A stretch of DNA of 64,000 bases from Elysia chlorotica. Lineage: Eukaryota; Mollusca; Gastropoda; Plakobranchidae. The translations under genes were made by a program, and so were the position numbers. The notes beneath the pieces are model-generated. The model was not told the DNA's origin, searched no databases, and was given only the letters and a program-made list of their open reading frames with translations. Positions 32,470-44,357 of the stretch are shown piece after piece. Positions within the stretch are counted from its first letter, which is position 1, and each line of letters opens with the position of its first letter. The stretch lies in assembly GCA_003991915.1 (NCBI GenBank), contig RQTK01000518.1, positions 83,709 to 147,708 on the forward strand. The letters are read 5' to 3'.

Positions 32470-34990
32470 CATGTCCTTCCACCGAACGAGGACTCTAGTC
32501 TAGGCCCTGGACTTAGCACCACTGCCTTGTGGTAACCACCAGGCCGGGGTGGAAAGGCTAGAGGAGCAAACCCTAAAACCCGGAGTGGATCCCCTAAGGC
32601 AGTTAGGCTGACTAATCGCCTCCTTTCTGGCAGCTCCTACAACCAACCCGGCACCAAGCGTAAAGCTATGCCTTCACTTGCGTCTGTCGGCACAGAAGAG
32701 AGGAGAACCCTGTAACTTGGGCAACACTAGGTTTCCATATTCTGGCTCTGGAGAGGTCACTCCAGTTTCACTGTACAGCAAGAGCACAAACAGTTACGGG
32801 TTATAAACCACGCTCGACTGGCGTAGAGCAGGGCGCCACTGATTGTCTTCGTCGATAGCACTAGGAGGGATCTTCGTGTCCCTCTGTTCAGCTACCACCC
32901 GTCCCAAGCCGGGCAGCCCCGGTGTTGACTCGCCACGGTCTGCTTGCATTAGAGGATGCCTAGAGCTCAAAGCTTCCAGCTCAACAAACACATCTTTAAA
33001 AAAAGAACCTACCCAATAAAAGAAACACAAAAAGAAGACTCCAGTTCTTCGAATAGCAAGCTGGAATGTGAGAAGGGTGAGAACTGGGCTTAACGGTGAT
33101 TTCAGGTTATTGGTCATAATTATTTTAAAAAAAAACAACTGCAGTCATCCATCTAGATCTACAACGGATCAACATCGACATGGCGGCCCTACAAGAGACA
33201 CGGCTCCCCGAAATTGGATCGTTGAGAGAACAGCAAGGAAAAGGCAGAGAGCATGGTGTTGGTTATGCCGTAAGAAACACTCTAATCTGCGTGATTGAAC
33301 CCCCTTCCAACGGCACAGAGAGAATCCTAACCACACAAGGTCCTGTCAACCGTATATCAGTCTACGCCCCAACAATGCAGGCATCAGGGGAAAGTAAGGA
33401 CCAATTCTACGAGTCACTGGACCTCACCCTAAGCAGAGTCCCACCAACAGAGCAAACGTTCCTATTGGGAGACTTCTCAGTTCGATGTACGTGTTGGCGC
33501 AGACCGTGAGTCTTGTCTATCTGTACTGGATCATCGTGGAATTGGAAATATGAATGAGAACGACCAGAGACTGTTAGAATGGTGCTACTTCCACAAACTG
33601 TGTGGCCAACACATTATTTGATAAAAAAAAATTGTCACAAGGTCTCCTGGAGACACCCAAGATCAAGACATTGGCATCAGTTGGACATGATAATCACAAG
33701 AACGGACACCACAAACAATGTTTGCAATACCAGGACATACCATAGGGCAGATTGCAACCCCCACCACTTTATGGTTGTGTCGAAAAAAAAAGACAATTCC
33801 AAACTTTATCACTCTAAAACGAAGCCCCAATTAAGAATCAACACCAAAAATCAACATGAAACTTGGTGAGATTCTAGGCAACGCTCAAAGCACTGGCGAG
33901 GATAATGCAGAGGGCACGTGGAATTTCCTACGGAATACTATCTACAATGCTGCCATCACAGCATATGGAAAGAGAGAGCGTAAACATGCTGACTGGTTTG
34001 AAGCTAAACTCATGGAGATGGAGCCAGTGATCGATGCCAAACGCAGTGCACTGACCCTCTACAAACGAGACCCAAGTCAGAAGAACATGCAAGCCCTGAA
34101 AAATGCTCAAAGGAAAGCACAGAAAACCGCTCGTAGGTGTGCTAATGGTAGTGGGCTTAAACTGTCAAATAACATCCCAAACGCATAAAATACTGGAAAT
34201 ATAATGGCCATGTATAAGGGTACATGTATTAAACACGCAACTGGAAAAGCAAAAAAGGAAACGGCACCCTTGAAGATCCATTCAAAAGAAGTCATTTTAC
34301 AGACAGAAGCAAATGAAGAGATGGGTGGAGCATAGCTTGGAACTTTACGCCAAATAAAATTCTGTATCACAGGTAGCATTAGGTGGAATTGACGCACTTC
34401 CGGTAATGGAGAGACTTGACTCAGAGCCCACTATGGAGGAACTTGAAAAAACAATTGATGCCCTAGCCAGTAACAAGGCCTCAGGTGAAGATGGATTTCC
34501 GTCTAACATCATCAAAAGCGGCAAACCACTCTTCTTATGCCACTCCATTCCCTTCTATGCCACTGCTGGAATGAAGGCAAGGCGCCCCATAATAATTATG
34601 CGAAACGCCAAGATCATCACGCTCTATAAAAACAGAGGTGACCGCAGTGATTGTATCAACTGACCCGATTGCAGGTCATGGCGGAACGCATATACCCAGA
34701 GTCTTAGCGTGGCTTCAGGAGAAAGGTAGAGAACGGCAGTTGACCTTGTTAGCAGAAAATGGCTTTTTTTCAGCTGCTTCAGAAGATACCCCTAAGTACT
34801 TAGCATCATTGCCTCATTCCACAACGATATGAAGGGCAGAACCAACTACGATGGGGAACTCTTAGTCTAAGAACCATTCACAATGCAGAGCGGAATAAAA
34901 CAGGGCTGCGTCCTACAAGTCGAGGATTCTAATCCCACAAAGCGCAATCATTGTTCGCCCATTTTCACTAAAAGCCTACCTCTACCACTG
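32470..34990 (+). mobile_element. Degenerate EEP/RT non-LTR retrotransposon
   Basis: A GC-richer 5' leader (32470-33060) precedes an endonuclease domain and then a reverse transcriptase N-terminal region. Endonuclease segments: LQETRLPEIGSLREQQGKG, RISVYAPTMQASGESKDQF and FLLGDFS (Asn of GDFN replaced by Ser), then GNMNENDQRLLEWC after a frameshift. The linker AYGKRERKHADWF, DPSQKNMQALKNAQRKAQ follows, then RT start MERLDSEPTMEELEKTIDAL, SNKASGEDGFPSNIIKSGKP and ITLYKNRGDRSDC. It decays after 34660 with no catalytic YADD, and ends at a (CTA)n array. Frameshifts and stops make it inactive. Confidence 0.85.
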
Positions 34991-34999
34991 TGGAAAAAT

Positions 35000-35029
35000 T
35001 ACTACTACTACTACTACTACTACTACTAT
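35000..35029. repeat. (CTA)n microsatellite
   Basis: Short CTA array at the 3' limit of the degenerate LINE. It may be the element's own tail or an unrelated array. Confidence 0.9.
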
Positions 35030-35676
35030 ATAAATGTATCCAAAAAGGAAACAAAAGCACAACACTTCTGAGTACATCTACTCAGTTGCTAAGGACCTAA
35101 TAGTAGATTCACGTGCGCAAGAAATAGGAATAATATGATAATAAATAGAAGAATACGCACAACTTAGCAACTGAGGGACACAATAAATCAAACACAACTA
35201 GAAATTATAGAGAAAATACATGAAAACGTTATTGTTCTCCTTCTCTCTCGGAAAACTGCTTAGAGGAAAATCCCATGCGGCGACGGGTTTCAAGACCAAT
35301 GTCTGAAATTTTCGCTATATCGCAGTTGGACAGAGCGGTAACAGCAGGACTTCGATTTAAGTCAGTCACAGTGTGCTGACACAAACAAAACTCTGATTGA
35401 ATTTAGTATATTAAGTTTGCTCCCAAGAGAGATATCTTGTATATCAATGGGAACACCATTGCATGTGTAATGTGCATTTTTATACTTTGTACTGTTTGTT
35501 GTTTACAAAACAGAATCGAGATAGCGATTGTTCCAGTCCTTTTGATCGGATAGCAGTTTTGGCCTGCGCTGGCTGTTGTGTAAGCTTTTTGACCGCCAAC
35601 CAGCCTGGGTGCAGTGACCTTGGTTATATACCTGGCAGATTAGCAAAACCAACAACGGAGCGAGTAATACTTATAT
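35030..35676. other. Intergenic stretch, nothing recognised
   Basis: AT-rich intergenic sequence without a supported gene. One stretch around 35260-35340 is somewhat more GC-rich, but no motif was identified. Confidence 0.6.
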
Positions 35677-36210
<534 letters not shown>

Positions 36211-37135
36211 TCTTTTTGTAAATCTGATACTAATACTGATAGAAAAACATTGAAACGTACGCGGGTACAACTAAAATTGCATCAATGCACGGTTGCCACA
36301 GATTTCTATTATGAACTATTTAAATTAAATTTAATAGAAATCTATGATGGCCTACAGGCCGCTAGCCCAGTTTTGTTTTTCCTTCTTCTTAGTAACGTCC
36401 CTTGTTGCGGTAAAAATTGACCATTTTGCACGGACGAGAAACGAGAACGTAAACGCAGTAATGCTAAAAGCCAGTACGCACAAAACGGACCAAGATGTCG
36501 GCTTCACGGCTGTTAGTGTTAACGAACTAGAAAGTCTAGATCTATGTGCGAACGACCCCACCAACCAAGAATAAACATGTCTTGTTCGCGACTGTTTAAT
36601 TTAGATTGATTACAAACTGTTAAAATTCATTTTAACAGGATAAAAACATTCATACATTCTCACTGGAAACCTACATTAGATCCAGAGTGAAAATCTTCAT
36701 GATATAGGCCTACCTAATGAGTATACGACTGTATAGTATGTTACTTTCTACTGAATCACTAGATCAAGATCTATATTCTCTAGAACAAGTGCCGTGCTTT
36801 GTAGCGTTGGCGAGTATACCCATCCACACTTCCTTATAATTCCTCACTGCTCTCAGAACCTCTGTCACGTTACGTACAGTAAGATATTTGTCATAATTTG
36901 ACACTTGAACTATTGTTAGAATCTATTAGATCTGATATGATTCTAGATCTAGCAATTTACTTAGAGGCCAATTGGTAGGGGTGCCAATCAATGCTTGTTG
37001 CTAAAGATACAGATCTAGAGATCTGGATCTAATTAGTTTCAATAATAATTTTTAAGTGTAAAAAAATATAACCCAGACTAGTGTAAAAAAAAGTATAACG
37101 CATCATGACAATAGCCTGTACTGCTGATATTAATT

Positions 37136-37270
37136 CAAGGGGTATGGTCACCCTGGGGTAGAGCATCAACTTCCAATGCATGAGGTCCGTGGTTGCTGCC
37201 CCATTTGGACGGACACGTTTTTCCGTATTTTTTGGATTAGTGTCATATTGTGAACGACCAAGTTCCAGGT
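37136..37270 (+). mobile_element. SINE with tRNA-like head
   Basis: GTATGGTCACCCTGGGGTAG (A box), AGCATCAACTTCCAATGCAT and GGTCCGTGGTTGCTG (weak B box) match the head of the 24311 copy. The body is replaced or diverged after about 37215. Confidence 0.65.
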
Positions 37271-37429
37271 ACACAGATCTGGGGTCCCATCACTAAGGAC
37301 TTTTCTTTCAACGACATCAAAATTTTAAAAGCGAATTTGCTTTCTCCAAACTAATTGGCTATTATGAAACAAGCTCACACCAGCTAGTCTGTCCATCTAG
37401 TTTTGTAGTTTTTCCCTTCTCAGCTAAGT

Positions 37430-37695
37430 GCACTTCCTATAGACAATCATTCCAGGTTTTAAAGAGGTTCCAGCTTTTCTCTTCTCCATTAAATGTCTAG
37501 AAAAGATTGCTTGGCTCCTACTAATTGTATTATATTTGTGCGATCTTTGTGCCTTTAAAACTTCCTGTAGAAGTGGTTCATTAAACCTTAACTTCTTTAA
37601 CTTCCGTACTATCCTCAGGATTATGAGCAATCTTCTGTGGAACCAAATTTCAGCTGCCTCCAGTTTTTTCTGTTTGTTTTGAGATTGACCAATCA
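37430..37695 (-). pseudogene. LINE reverse transcriptase C-terminal remnant
   Basis: The minus-strand open frame contains KKLEAAEIWFHRRLLIILRI, NEPLLQEVLKAQRS and SRSQAIFSRHLMEKRKAG, matching the common end of non-LTR reverse transcriptases (a E.WC.RR.LRI.....EVL......Q..F.GH..R pattern). It is an isolated piece. Confidence 0.7.
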
Positions 37696-39038
37696 TATAT
37701 CATCACGTCCATGATACATTTATAGACAAAAGTATGGAATAACTAAGGATTGTAGATCCTGAACAGATATATATAGTAAGATCAATTTCACAGGCTCTGA
37801 TGGGATAGCCAACTGAAATGATATTTAATTAATTTATTAGTTTTCATTTGCATGATGTAAAAATGTTATTTATATATAATACACATTAACAGTGGACCTC
37901 GTATATGTAGCAAAATCAGTGGACCAGTTCCAAAACTTAGTTATGTCCAAGGTTTCATTAGTAGGCCTACAGGGAAAATGTAATTTAGCTTTTTATAATA
38001 GACTTGACTCTCTAGGACTTCAAATTTTATTAGTTTTTTGTTGTCCTTCTCAAAACATTTTAAAAACAACTTTGCCGTGCCCCCAAGTGGTTTTAAACAT
38101 CAAAACGTTCATTCATGTTCAATGAAAAAGAATTGGAGTTAATCTAAAGTTTGAGTGAAAGTTTTTAAAAAAAAGCTGATGTTGCTTCAGCATGCGAGAC
38201 TGGCGCAGACCAGAAGTGAGTGAGTTTGTTTTTACGAAACGTCGGCACAGTAGATATTGATGTTGAATCTAGATTTTTAGATTGTAGATCTAGTTGATAT
38301 CTGATGGTATTGATCTAGATCTGAATCTGTAATATAAATCGAGACCTTTATAGTACACCTAGGGGACAAACTGGCACACGTGAGTGAGCGCCTGGTTCTC
38401 AGATATCAAGGTGTCCCGTACAAAACCCAAGATCTGGCAAGTTCATTTGTCGGTTTTTATCCTCTACTGGTTGGTTCAATCAATGATCAATGGTGTCGTT
38501 CAGCTGAGCTGGAATCCCCGCAATGTCTCTGTCATCTATGTGACAGCAAATAAAGTCGTTAGTCTTGGGACCTGTCTAATATGAATAACCTAGCTGAAGA
38601 CATTGGCCTTAACTAAACCAATAAAACCAAACTAGACTTACATATCTAGATACATGTATCAATTCTAAGTTTATATCTTGTATTAAATAACCATTTAAAA
38701 AAGTTGTGATATCTATACGGACCTGAGCAAACGCTCATATATAAACAGCTTTCCACATACTAGAAGCTTAAATTTCCCACACATAAATTTAAAACGTGAG
38801 AGGCTCTTTAGCCAACTGTCTTGTAAAAGTGACCAAAGTGATTCTCTTTTATCTATGAAAAAAAAACAAGTTTCAAAAAGACTGGAGCTGGACTCTTCTG
38901 GATTTTTCTTCATATGAATAAATTGATTCATCTTTTTTCTCCCTCAGCTTTTGGTGAAATGATCTAAGACACTGTGTGATTCAGGAAGGTCAGAGGTTGA
39001 AACACAAGCCCTTTGTCCATTCATCGTAAACATCCATC

Positions 39039-42000
39039 ATGTCTATAGTATCAAATCCTGCCATTGTAATGAATGGTGGTTGCCACAGCCAACAGTTCAC
39101 TACTACAATTCCTGCCTCTAATAGTGCAAACTCTACTGGTGACAATACTGCCAGTGCCCTGCACAAGCAAATATCTCAGTCAGCCAGCATCGAAGTGCAA
39201 CACAATGGAAATGACAGTTCAATAAAATTAAATGGGGACTACTGTGCAGAGAATGGAGATTCTGCTCTAGAAGCTGGTGTAGTAGCAGAAGAGGGTCCTT
39301 GTATTGATATTATTATAAACAATGTTGTGTGCTCATTTAGTACAAGATGCTATCTGAATCTGAAGAAAATAGCAACTGAAGGGATTCATGTGGAGTACCG
39401 AAGAGAAAATGGGGTAAGTTCGGTAACCTGTAGGTAAAGAAAAAACTTAATAACAAAACATAGGTTAATCTTTTGTGACAGAAGTCGAGGTATAGACTAG
39501 GACAGGCTTAATAAATATGTGAAATGGTAGGTTCTTGGTCTAAATTGAAATGGGTCAACCACAACCATGCTATTAAATTACTCAATTTAGGCTTAAGAAG
39601 CTTAAAAGTAAAAATTATCATAATTAGGCCTGGATGACTTCAGCCGCAGCTTCAACATATTTTATTCATTAAAGATCTCAATATTGGGAACATTGCATGT
39701 TTCCTAGCTTCATGATTTTATAAATTTAATTCAGCCCTATTTGACTAATTTTTAATGCTAAAATATTTCCGTGGAGGATTCAATATAGTCATTGTGCATG
39801 TTGATATTGTGCCAAATGGTTGCCACCATTTTTTGAAAAAATGTTTTTGTGAATAATTAAGTTTGTGGATGGCATCTACTAAGTCAAATTCTAATGCTCA
39901 CACTTGTTCATGGAACAACATAGATAATACTAGATCTATCTGAGTACTTACCATTTTTTTGTTGTTATTAATTATTTAAGGGCTCCAAACTAGGAAAAAG
40001 GCATAGATCTACTATGTCTATTGTGACAATTCATTGGATTTTCAAATATAAATTCAAGTCTCCTCTCTAATTTCTAAATCTGTATGATAATCCTATTATG
40101 TTTCTTGCCTTTTTTTCTCCAGATGTTGAATATGAAGTTAAGAAGGCCCAATGTCACAGCAACTATATGGTCTTCTGGGAATATAACATGTACAGGATCA
40201 ACAAGGTTAGGGAAACTTTGTCTGAGTAATAGGATTACCATTCTTTATAATACAAAAAAAAGCAGCATTCTCTTAGTGTTAGTGAAATGCAGTTTGCCTT
40301 TTAGCTAGAGCCATAATTAGCATTTTTTACAGTGGCACTTCCCTTTTTTTCTCTTTTTAAATAATTTAATTAAGAGATCTTGAGGCCACAGCGAAGCCAA
40401 GTTTAGTGTTGAATTTATATATAAACAATATGAGAGCAGATGTGATTTTATCTGCACAAACAAAATTCATGTCGGTTCTTTTATGAAAATATTGCAGAAG
40501 TTCTACAAAACCTCAAATTACCTTGGGGCATAATTTGTACAGTTGTGAACTCTCTTGAGAACTATTAGCAATTTTGAAAAGTTTTATAATAATTTATAGT
40601 AATAATAATAAGGCGCTGCATATACATTCACAGATTTTCACATGTGGCGGGATCATTTGCGCCAGCCCATTCATAACTACAACTTTAACCATGAATTTTA
40701 AATTTTAACCCATGATGCTTTTACCAAGACAAAAAATAAAGGCAGCTTTTCTTCTTCAGACCTTAACTTTTTGTTTTAAAGACTTATCAATTTTTCTTAG
40801 ATCACCATGCATGTCTCTCATAATTTTTTTTTTTTTAAATCAGTGAAGATGAAGCAAGACTGTCAGCCCGTAGGATTGCTCGACGCCTGCAAAGACTTGG
40901 TTTTAATGCTCGGTTTTGCAATTATCGTGTGGTCAATGTTCTTGGCACTTGCAGTGTTAAGTTTGGCATCAAATTAGCACAATTCTCTGAAGCTCACATG
41001 CAGACAGCAAGGTAATATCAGAGAAACTCTTAGATGTGGCCAAAGAAATGCATCTAAAAATGTATTATTTTTCTTTCTCTTTGAAGATATTTTCTCATGA
41101 TGAGATTAAAGGCTTTTCTTAACATATAGCTGGTCAGACTAGTCATAATTTTTTTATTTTAAGATATTGAACAAAAAGGTTTGTTTTTCTGTACAGTTGA
41201 TATTTAAAAAAATCCCTTTAGAAAAGAATAGGAAAAAAAACATGAAACAATACAAACTAAAGGTAAGAAATCATCTGAACCTGAAGTGAGTAGAATTTCT
41301 GACTTCTCCGTCTTTTTTCTAGGCCTTTACACAATCGATTATGATTTTTTTTCATACATTCAGCAGGTTTGTGTCTTTATTTTAGTAAAATATTCAAGCT
41401 TACCTCTCCTATCCTGTGGATTCTTTTCCCACTCCACCCACTCACACACACACACGCATACACTTTTCTTATTTAAGGACAATGGAAATAGCTGAACTAA
41501 ATTTCAAATAAACTGTATAAATTTAAAATAAACATTTTTATGTGATTCATTTATCAACACGCCACTGATCTCTTCACTACTTTCTCTTGTTAGTTATGAG
41601 CCAGAACTTCACCCAGGAGTGACATACAAGATTAAAGAACCTAAAGCCACCTTGAAAATATTCTCCACTGGCAGTATCACAGTCACAGGTTAGTTTTGAA
41701 GTATTTTCCCAAGACAGATTTATCCATCTTTGCACCAAATCTTATGCCCTCGTCAATTTTTTTATGTGAATCATGTGCTCTATTCTACTTCCACAAACAA
41801 AGGCTCTAAATTAGATCTAATTCCTCGTTAATTTGTCTGAACAATACCAATCTCTAAATCCTTTCATTCAGTCCTCGGTCCCTGCCATCATTTCAAACTT
41901 ATGATTCATATCGTCGTTTATAATGTCTACTTTTTTGCAAATCACAGACTCTACAACTCTTAGTGTTCTTGTACACATCATATGTAGATCTAGTTTAGAC

Positions 42001-42835
42001 CAGAAATCTAAGAAAAAACATGGTTCTGCAGGCTTTTTAAAATGATTTTCTCCCACCCACATATCAGTTATATTACAAAATTTCATTTATATTTATAAAA
42101 AAGGTATGCACTAATTTTTTTCCTCAGCTCCAAGTGTTAATAATGTGCAACATGCGATAGAACACATCTACCCTCTTGTTGTTCCTCATAAAATGGACTT
42201 GCCTCATTCAAAGAACAAGGCAAGTTTTAAGTCTGTTTGAAAAAGTTGTGAAGTCTGATCCAAAATAGGAGTAGAAGATAAGAATAAATATATATCTTTT
42301 ATATGGTACTGCTAGTTGCAAAACTTCTCAGATTAAGCACATTTAAGACCATTTCTATGTGACTTAAAGTGAGTTTATTCTTGCTGATCAAGGATTCTGT
42401 ACTAATTTGTTTATATTCTTAAGAGGGGGTAGGGGGGGGGGGGGGACTAAGTTTCTATATAGTGTACTAATATCACATACCCTCAGGTTGGTGAAAAGGT
42501 ATATCTAGACTCAGACTCTCTTCAGACAACTAAGTTTTAAACACATAATTTGATAAAATTTATTTAACACCCTCTATGCTCAACCAATCACACTAATGTT
42601 TGAGTATAAAAACTGACATTATTTTCCCCAGCTTATACTGGCTGAACGAAAAGCACTGAAGAAACAGGGTGTTTATGTGAATTTACCATTTGAGGATGAC
42701 GGTGAAGAGGAAGATGACGATGAATATGACGATGATGAATTAGAATGCAACGGTGTCGCACATTCTTTGAATGATGTAAAGGATGAAGAGGACGATTTCT
42801 CAGATGATTTTGACAGCGATGTGAGCCATGATTAA
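39039..42835 (+). CDS. TBPL1: TBP-like factor (TBPL1/TRF2/TLF) with acidic C-terminal tail
   Basis: Nuclear TBP-related transcription factor that partners TFIIA/TFIIB and serves TATA-less promoters. Coding exons: 39039-39413, 40123-40205, 40844-41011, 41594-41688, 42128-42219 and 42632-42835, giving 1017 nt, 338 aa. Residues 1-88 are a Ser/Thr/Asn-rich, probably disordered lead. The bipartite saddle core starts near residue 89: IDIIINNVVCSFSTRCYLNL, KLRRPNVTATIWSSGNITCT, SARRIARRLQRLGF, VVNVLGTCSVKFGI, YEPELHPGVTYKI and LKIFSTGSITVTAPS. The IWSSG where TBP has IFSSG supports the TLF branch over TBP. The last exon adds a tail (residues 272-338) with an acidic run, DDGEEEDDDEYDDDELE. Introns 1-4 are GT-AG; intron 5 is GC-AG (AAG|GCAAGT). 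The exon with the ATG begins at 38948 after a good acceptor, so an upstream non-coding exon is likely. Confidence 0.96.
39414..42631 (+). other. Introns of the TBP-like factor gene
   Basis: Five introns: 39414-40122, 40206-40843, 41012-41593, 41689-42127 and 42220-42631. They are AT-rich. An AAT run with a dispersed-repeat-like segment lies near 40600-40735, a CA run near 41440-41455, a GATCTA motif near 41986 and a poly-G run near 42435-42446. Otherwise nothing is seen. Confidence 0.8.
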
Positions 42836-43755
42836 CTAGCAAAATTTTTCACATTTTACTATTTAAGGCTAATCTTGAAAAGTGATGATGAGTATATATG
42901 TTGAAATACAAACTTTGTTGACAAGAATGACACAATTGTTTGATTTAAGATATATTGAAAGATTGAACTTTTACAAAAGGATGTAGTTTTGAGAATGATG
43001 TAATAAATTGTGTCCCTTATGTGTTTTGTCCAAATGGGAAAGAAACAGCAGAAGAATCTTAATCCAAATTGATAAGAGTCCTGTGGTGTATGGTTTATGA
43101 TAAAAGAAAAAAGGTTATGAGTGATATTATGGACCAGATGAAATGGCATCCTAACCAGGTAAGCCATCTTGTCCTCCTTTAAAATGTTTTTTAAAGATGT
43201 TCTCAATATCAGCTTGTAGATCTGACAAGAACTGTTTAATTTCTTATTTTAAAATTTCAAGAGTTAGTAAAAGTGCATCATATAATAATAAATTCTTTTT
43301 TTTTTCAATTGAGAGACAAGTGCAGAAGGTCCCCCCTAAACAGCTTTCATGACTGAAGAATTATAAAAAGCTAAACTGCAACAGGAAGTTAACATTTTAA
43401 ATGTTTTTTTTTGTTATTAGTGATGTAAAAGTCGAATTGATCCTGAAATCTTTTGTGCTCTTGATTTTACAACTTAACCTTTTGAGCCCTGAGCTCCTGA
43501 ACCTAAAATACTTTCTACTTGTTCTCCTCAACAGGGCTAGGTTCAGGTCTAGGCTCTTCTATTTCTCGTCACTAGTTGTAGAGTCATTAGATCTAGAAAA
43601 TTCATCATCTGAAACAGATTCTTAATCATTTTCTGGATATGGATCATCTAATTCTGAAAATTCATCAAAATTATCCATCACATATTGTGCACTAAACCTA
43701 ACTTGTTTGCTAGAGCTACTTCCTTGTTGTACAAAAATACTTGAAGATAAAATAA

Positions 43756-43895
43756 AAACCACGGGCACTGGGTGCAGACATTTTCTACAGTGTAAGGGAA
43801 GTGGAAACCCCTTTTATGGGTCTGGGATGTCTTTTCTTTAAACTTTTATATGGAGGGCTTACCAAGGGGTATCCTCAGACCGGTTCACCGGTCTA
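43756..43895 (+). repeat. Interspersed repeat, copy 2 of 2
   Basis: Second copy of the repeat at 23923-24060. It ends in the perfect palindrome AGACCGG-TTCA-CCGGTCT (43878-43895), which copy 1 does not keep. Confidence 0.7.
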
Positions 43896-44107
43896 ACAAA
43901 GTGGATAAGAATGACACCTAGCCTGGTATACTGGTTTTACGGGCTTAAAAAAGTTAGGAAAGGATTTTTTTTTTTTTATGTTAAACATAACTTATACTTC
44001 AAATACTGCAACTAACTTTGTAAATGTTTGGATTAGATAAATGCTTACTCCTCACAATGTATACAATCTCAAAATTGAAGCAAGGGCAATGTTAAAAAAA
44101 GTGTTGA

Positions 44108-44357
44108 GAGCAAACCATAGGGGAATCAGGCGCAAGTCGGAAATTTGACTTTTGGAGTCATTCATAGCGTGTTCAAAAGTATCAAAATGTATTTTGAGAG
44201 GTTGAAAAAATATTACTCTATTATTTCTAGAACCAGAGTTATCCAACCCAATTTGAAAATGAGAAAAGTAAATATATAGTATTCTTCTTATGTTTAGAGG
44301 GATCTAGCACAAATCCTATATTAGCAACTTGTGCCTGTTTCACACCCTGGTTGCCTC
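44108..44357. mobile_element. Diverged MITE, same family as 11574-11793
   Basis: The left end (GAGCAAACCATAGGGGAATC, then AGGCGCAAGTC) and right end (GCAACTTGTGCC, then CACACCCTGGTTGCC) are inverted relative to one another and match the TIRs of the copy beside thioesterase exon 3. The interior is non-coding. Confidence 0.75.

Larger units (their letters stand above)
36211..38947 (+). other. Upstream region of the TBP-like factor gene
   Basis: Should hold the promoter and any non-coding first exon. Seen here: a 12-bp perfect inverted repeat (36300-36311 / 36332-36343, AGATTTCTATTA), GATCTA clusters (36935-37030 and 38275-38330), a SINE head (37136-37270) and a LINE fragment (37430-37695). No first exon or TATA box could be fixed. 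The coding exon seems to begin after an acceptor CTCCCTCAG ending at 38947. Confidence 0.55.

Noticed and set aside
32794-33138. 114-codon minus-strand open frame
   Set aside because: It is antisense to the leader and start of the plus-strand LINE, whose endonuclease motifs are clear on the plus strand.
34107-34397. 96-codon minus-strand open frame
   Set aside because: Antisense shadow of the LINE linker region; no motif of its own.
36344-36574. 76-codon plus-strand frame with a hydrophobic start
   Set aside because: It resembles a signal peptide at first sight, but the opposite strand is equally open and no family match is recognised.
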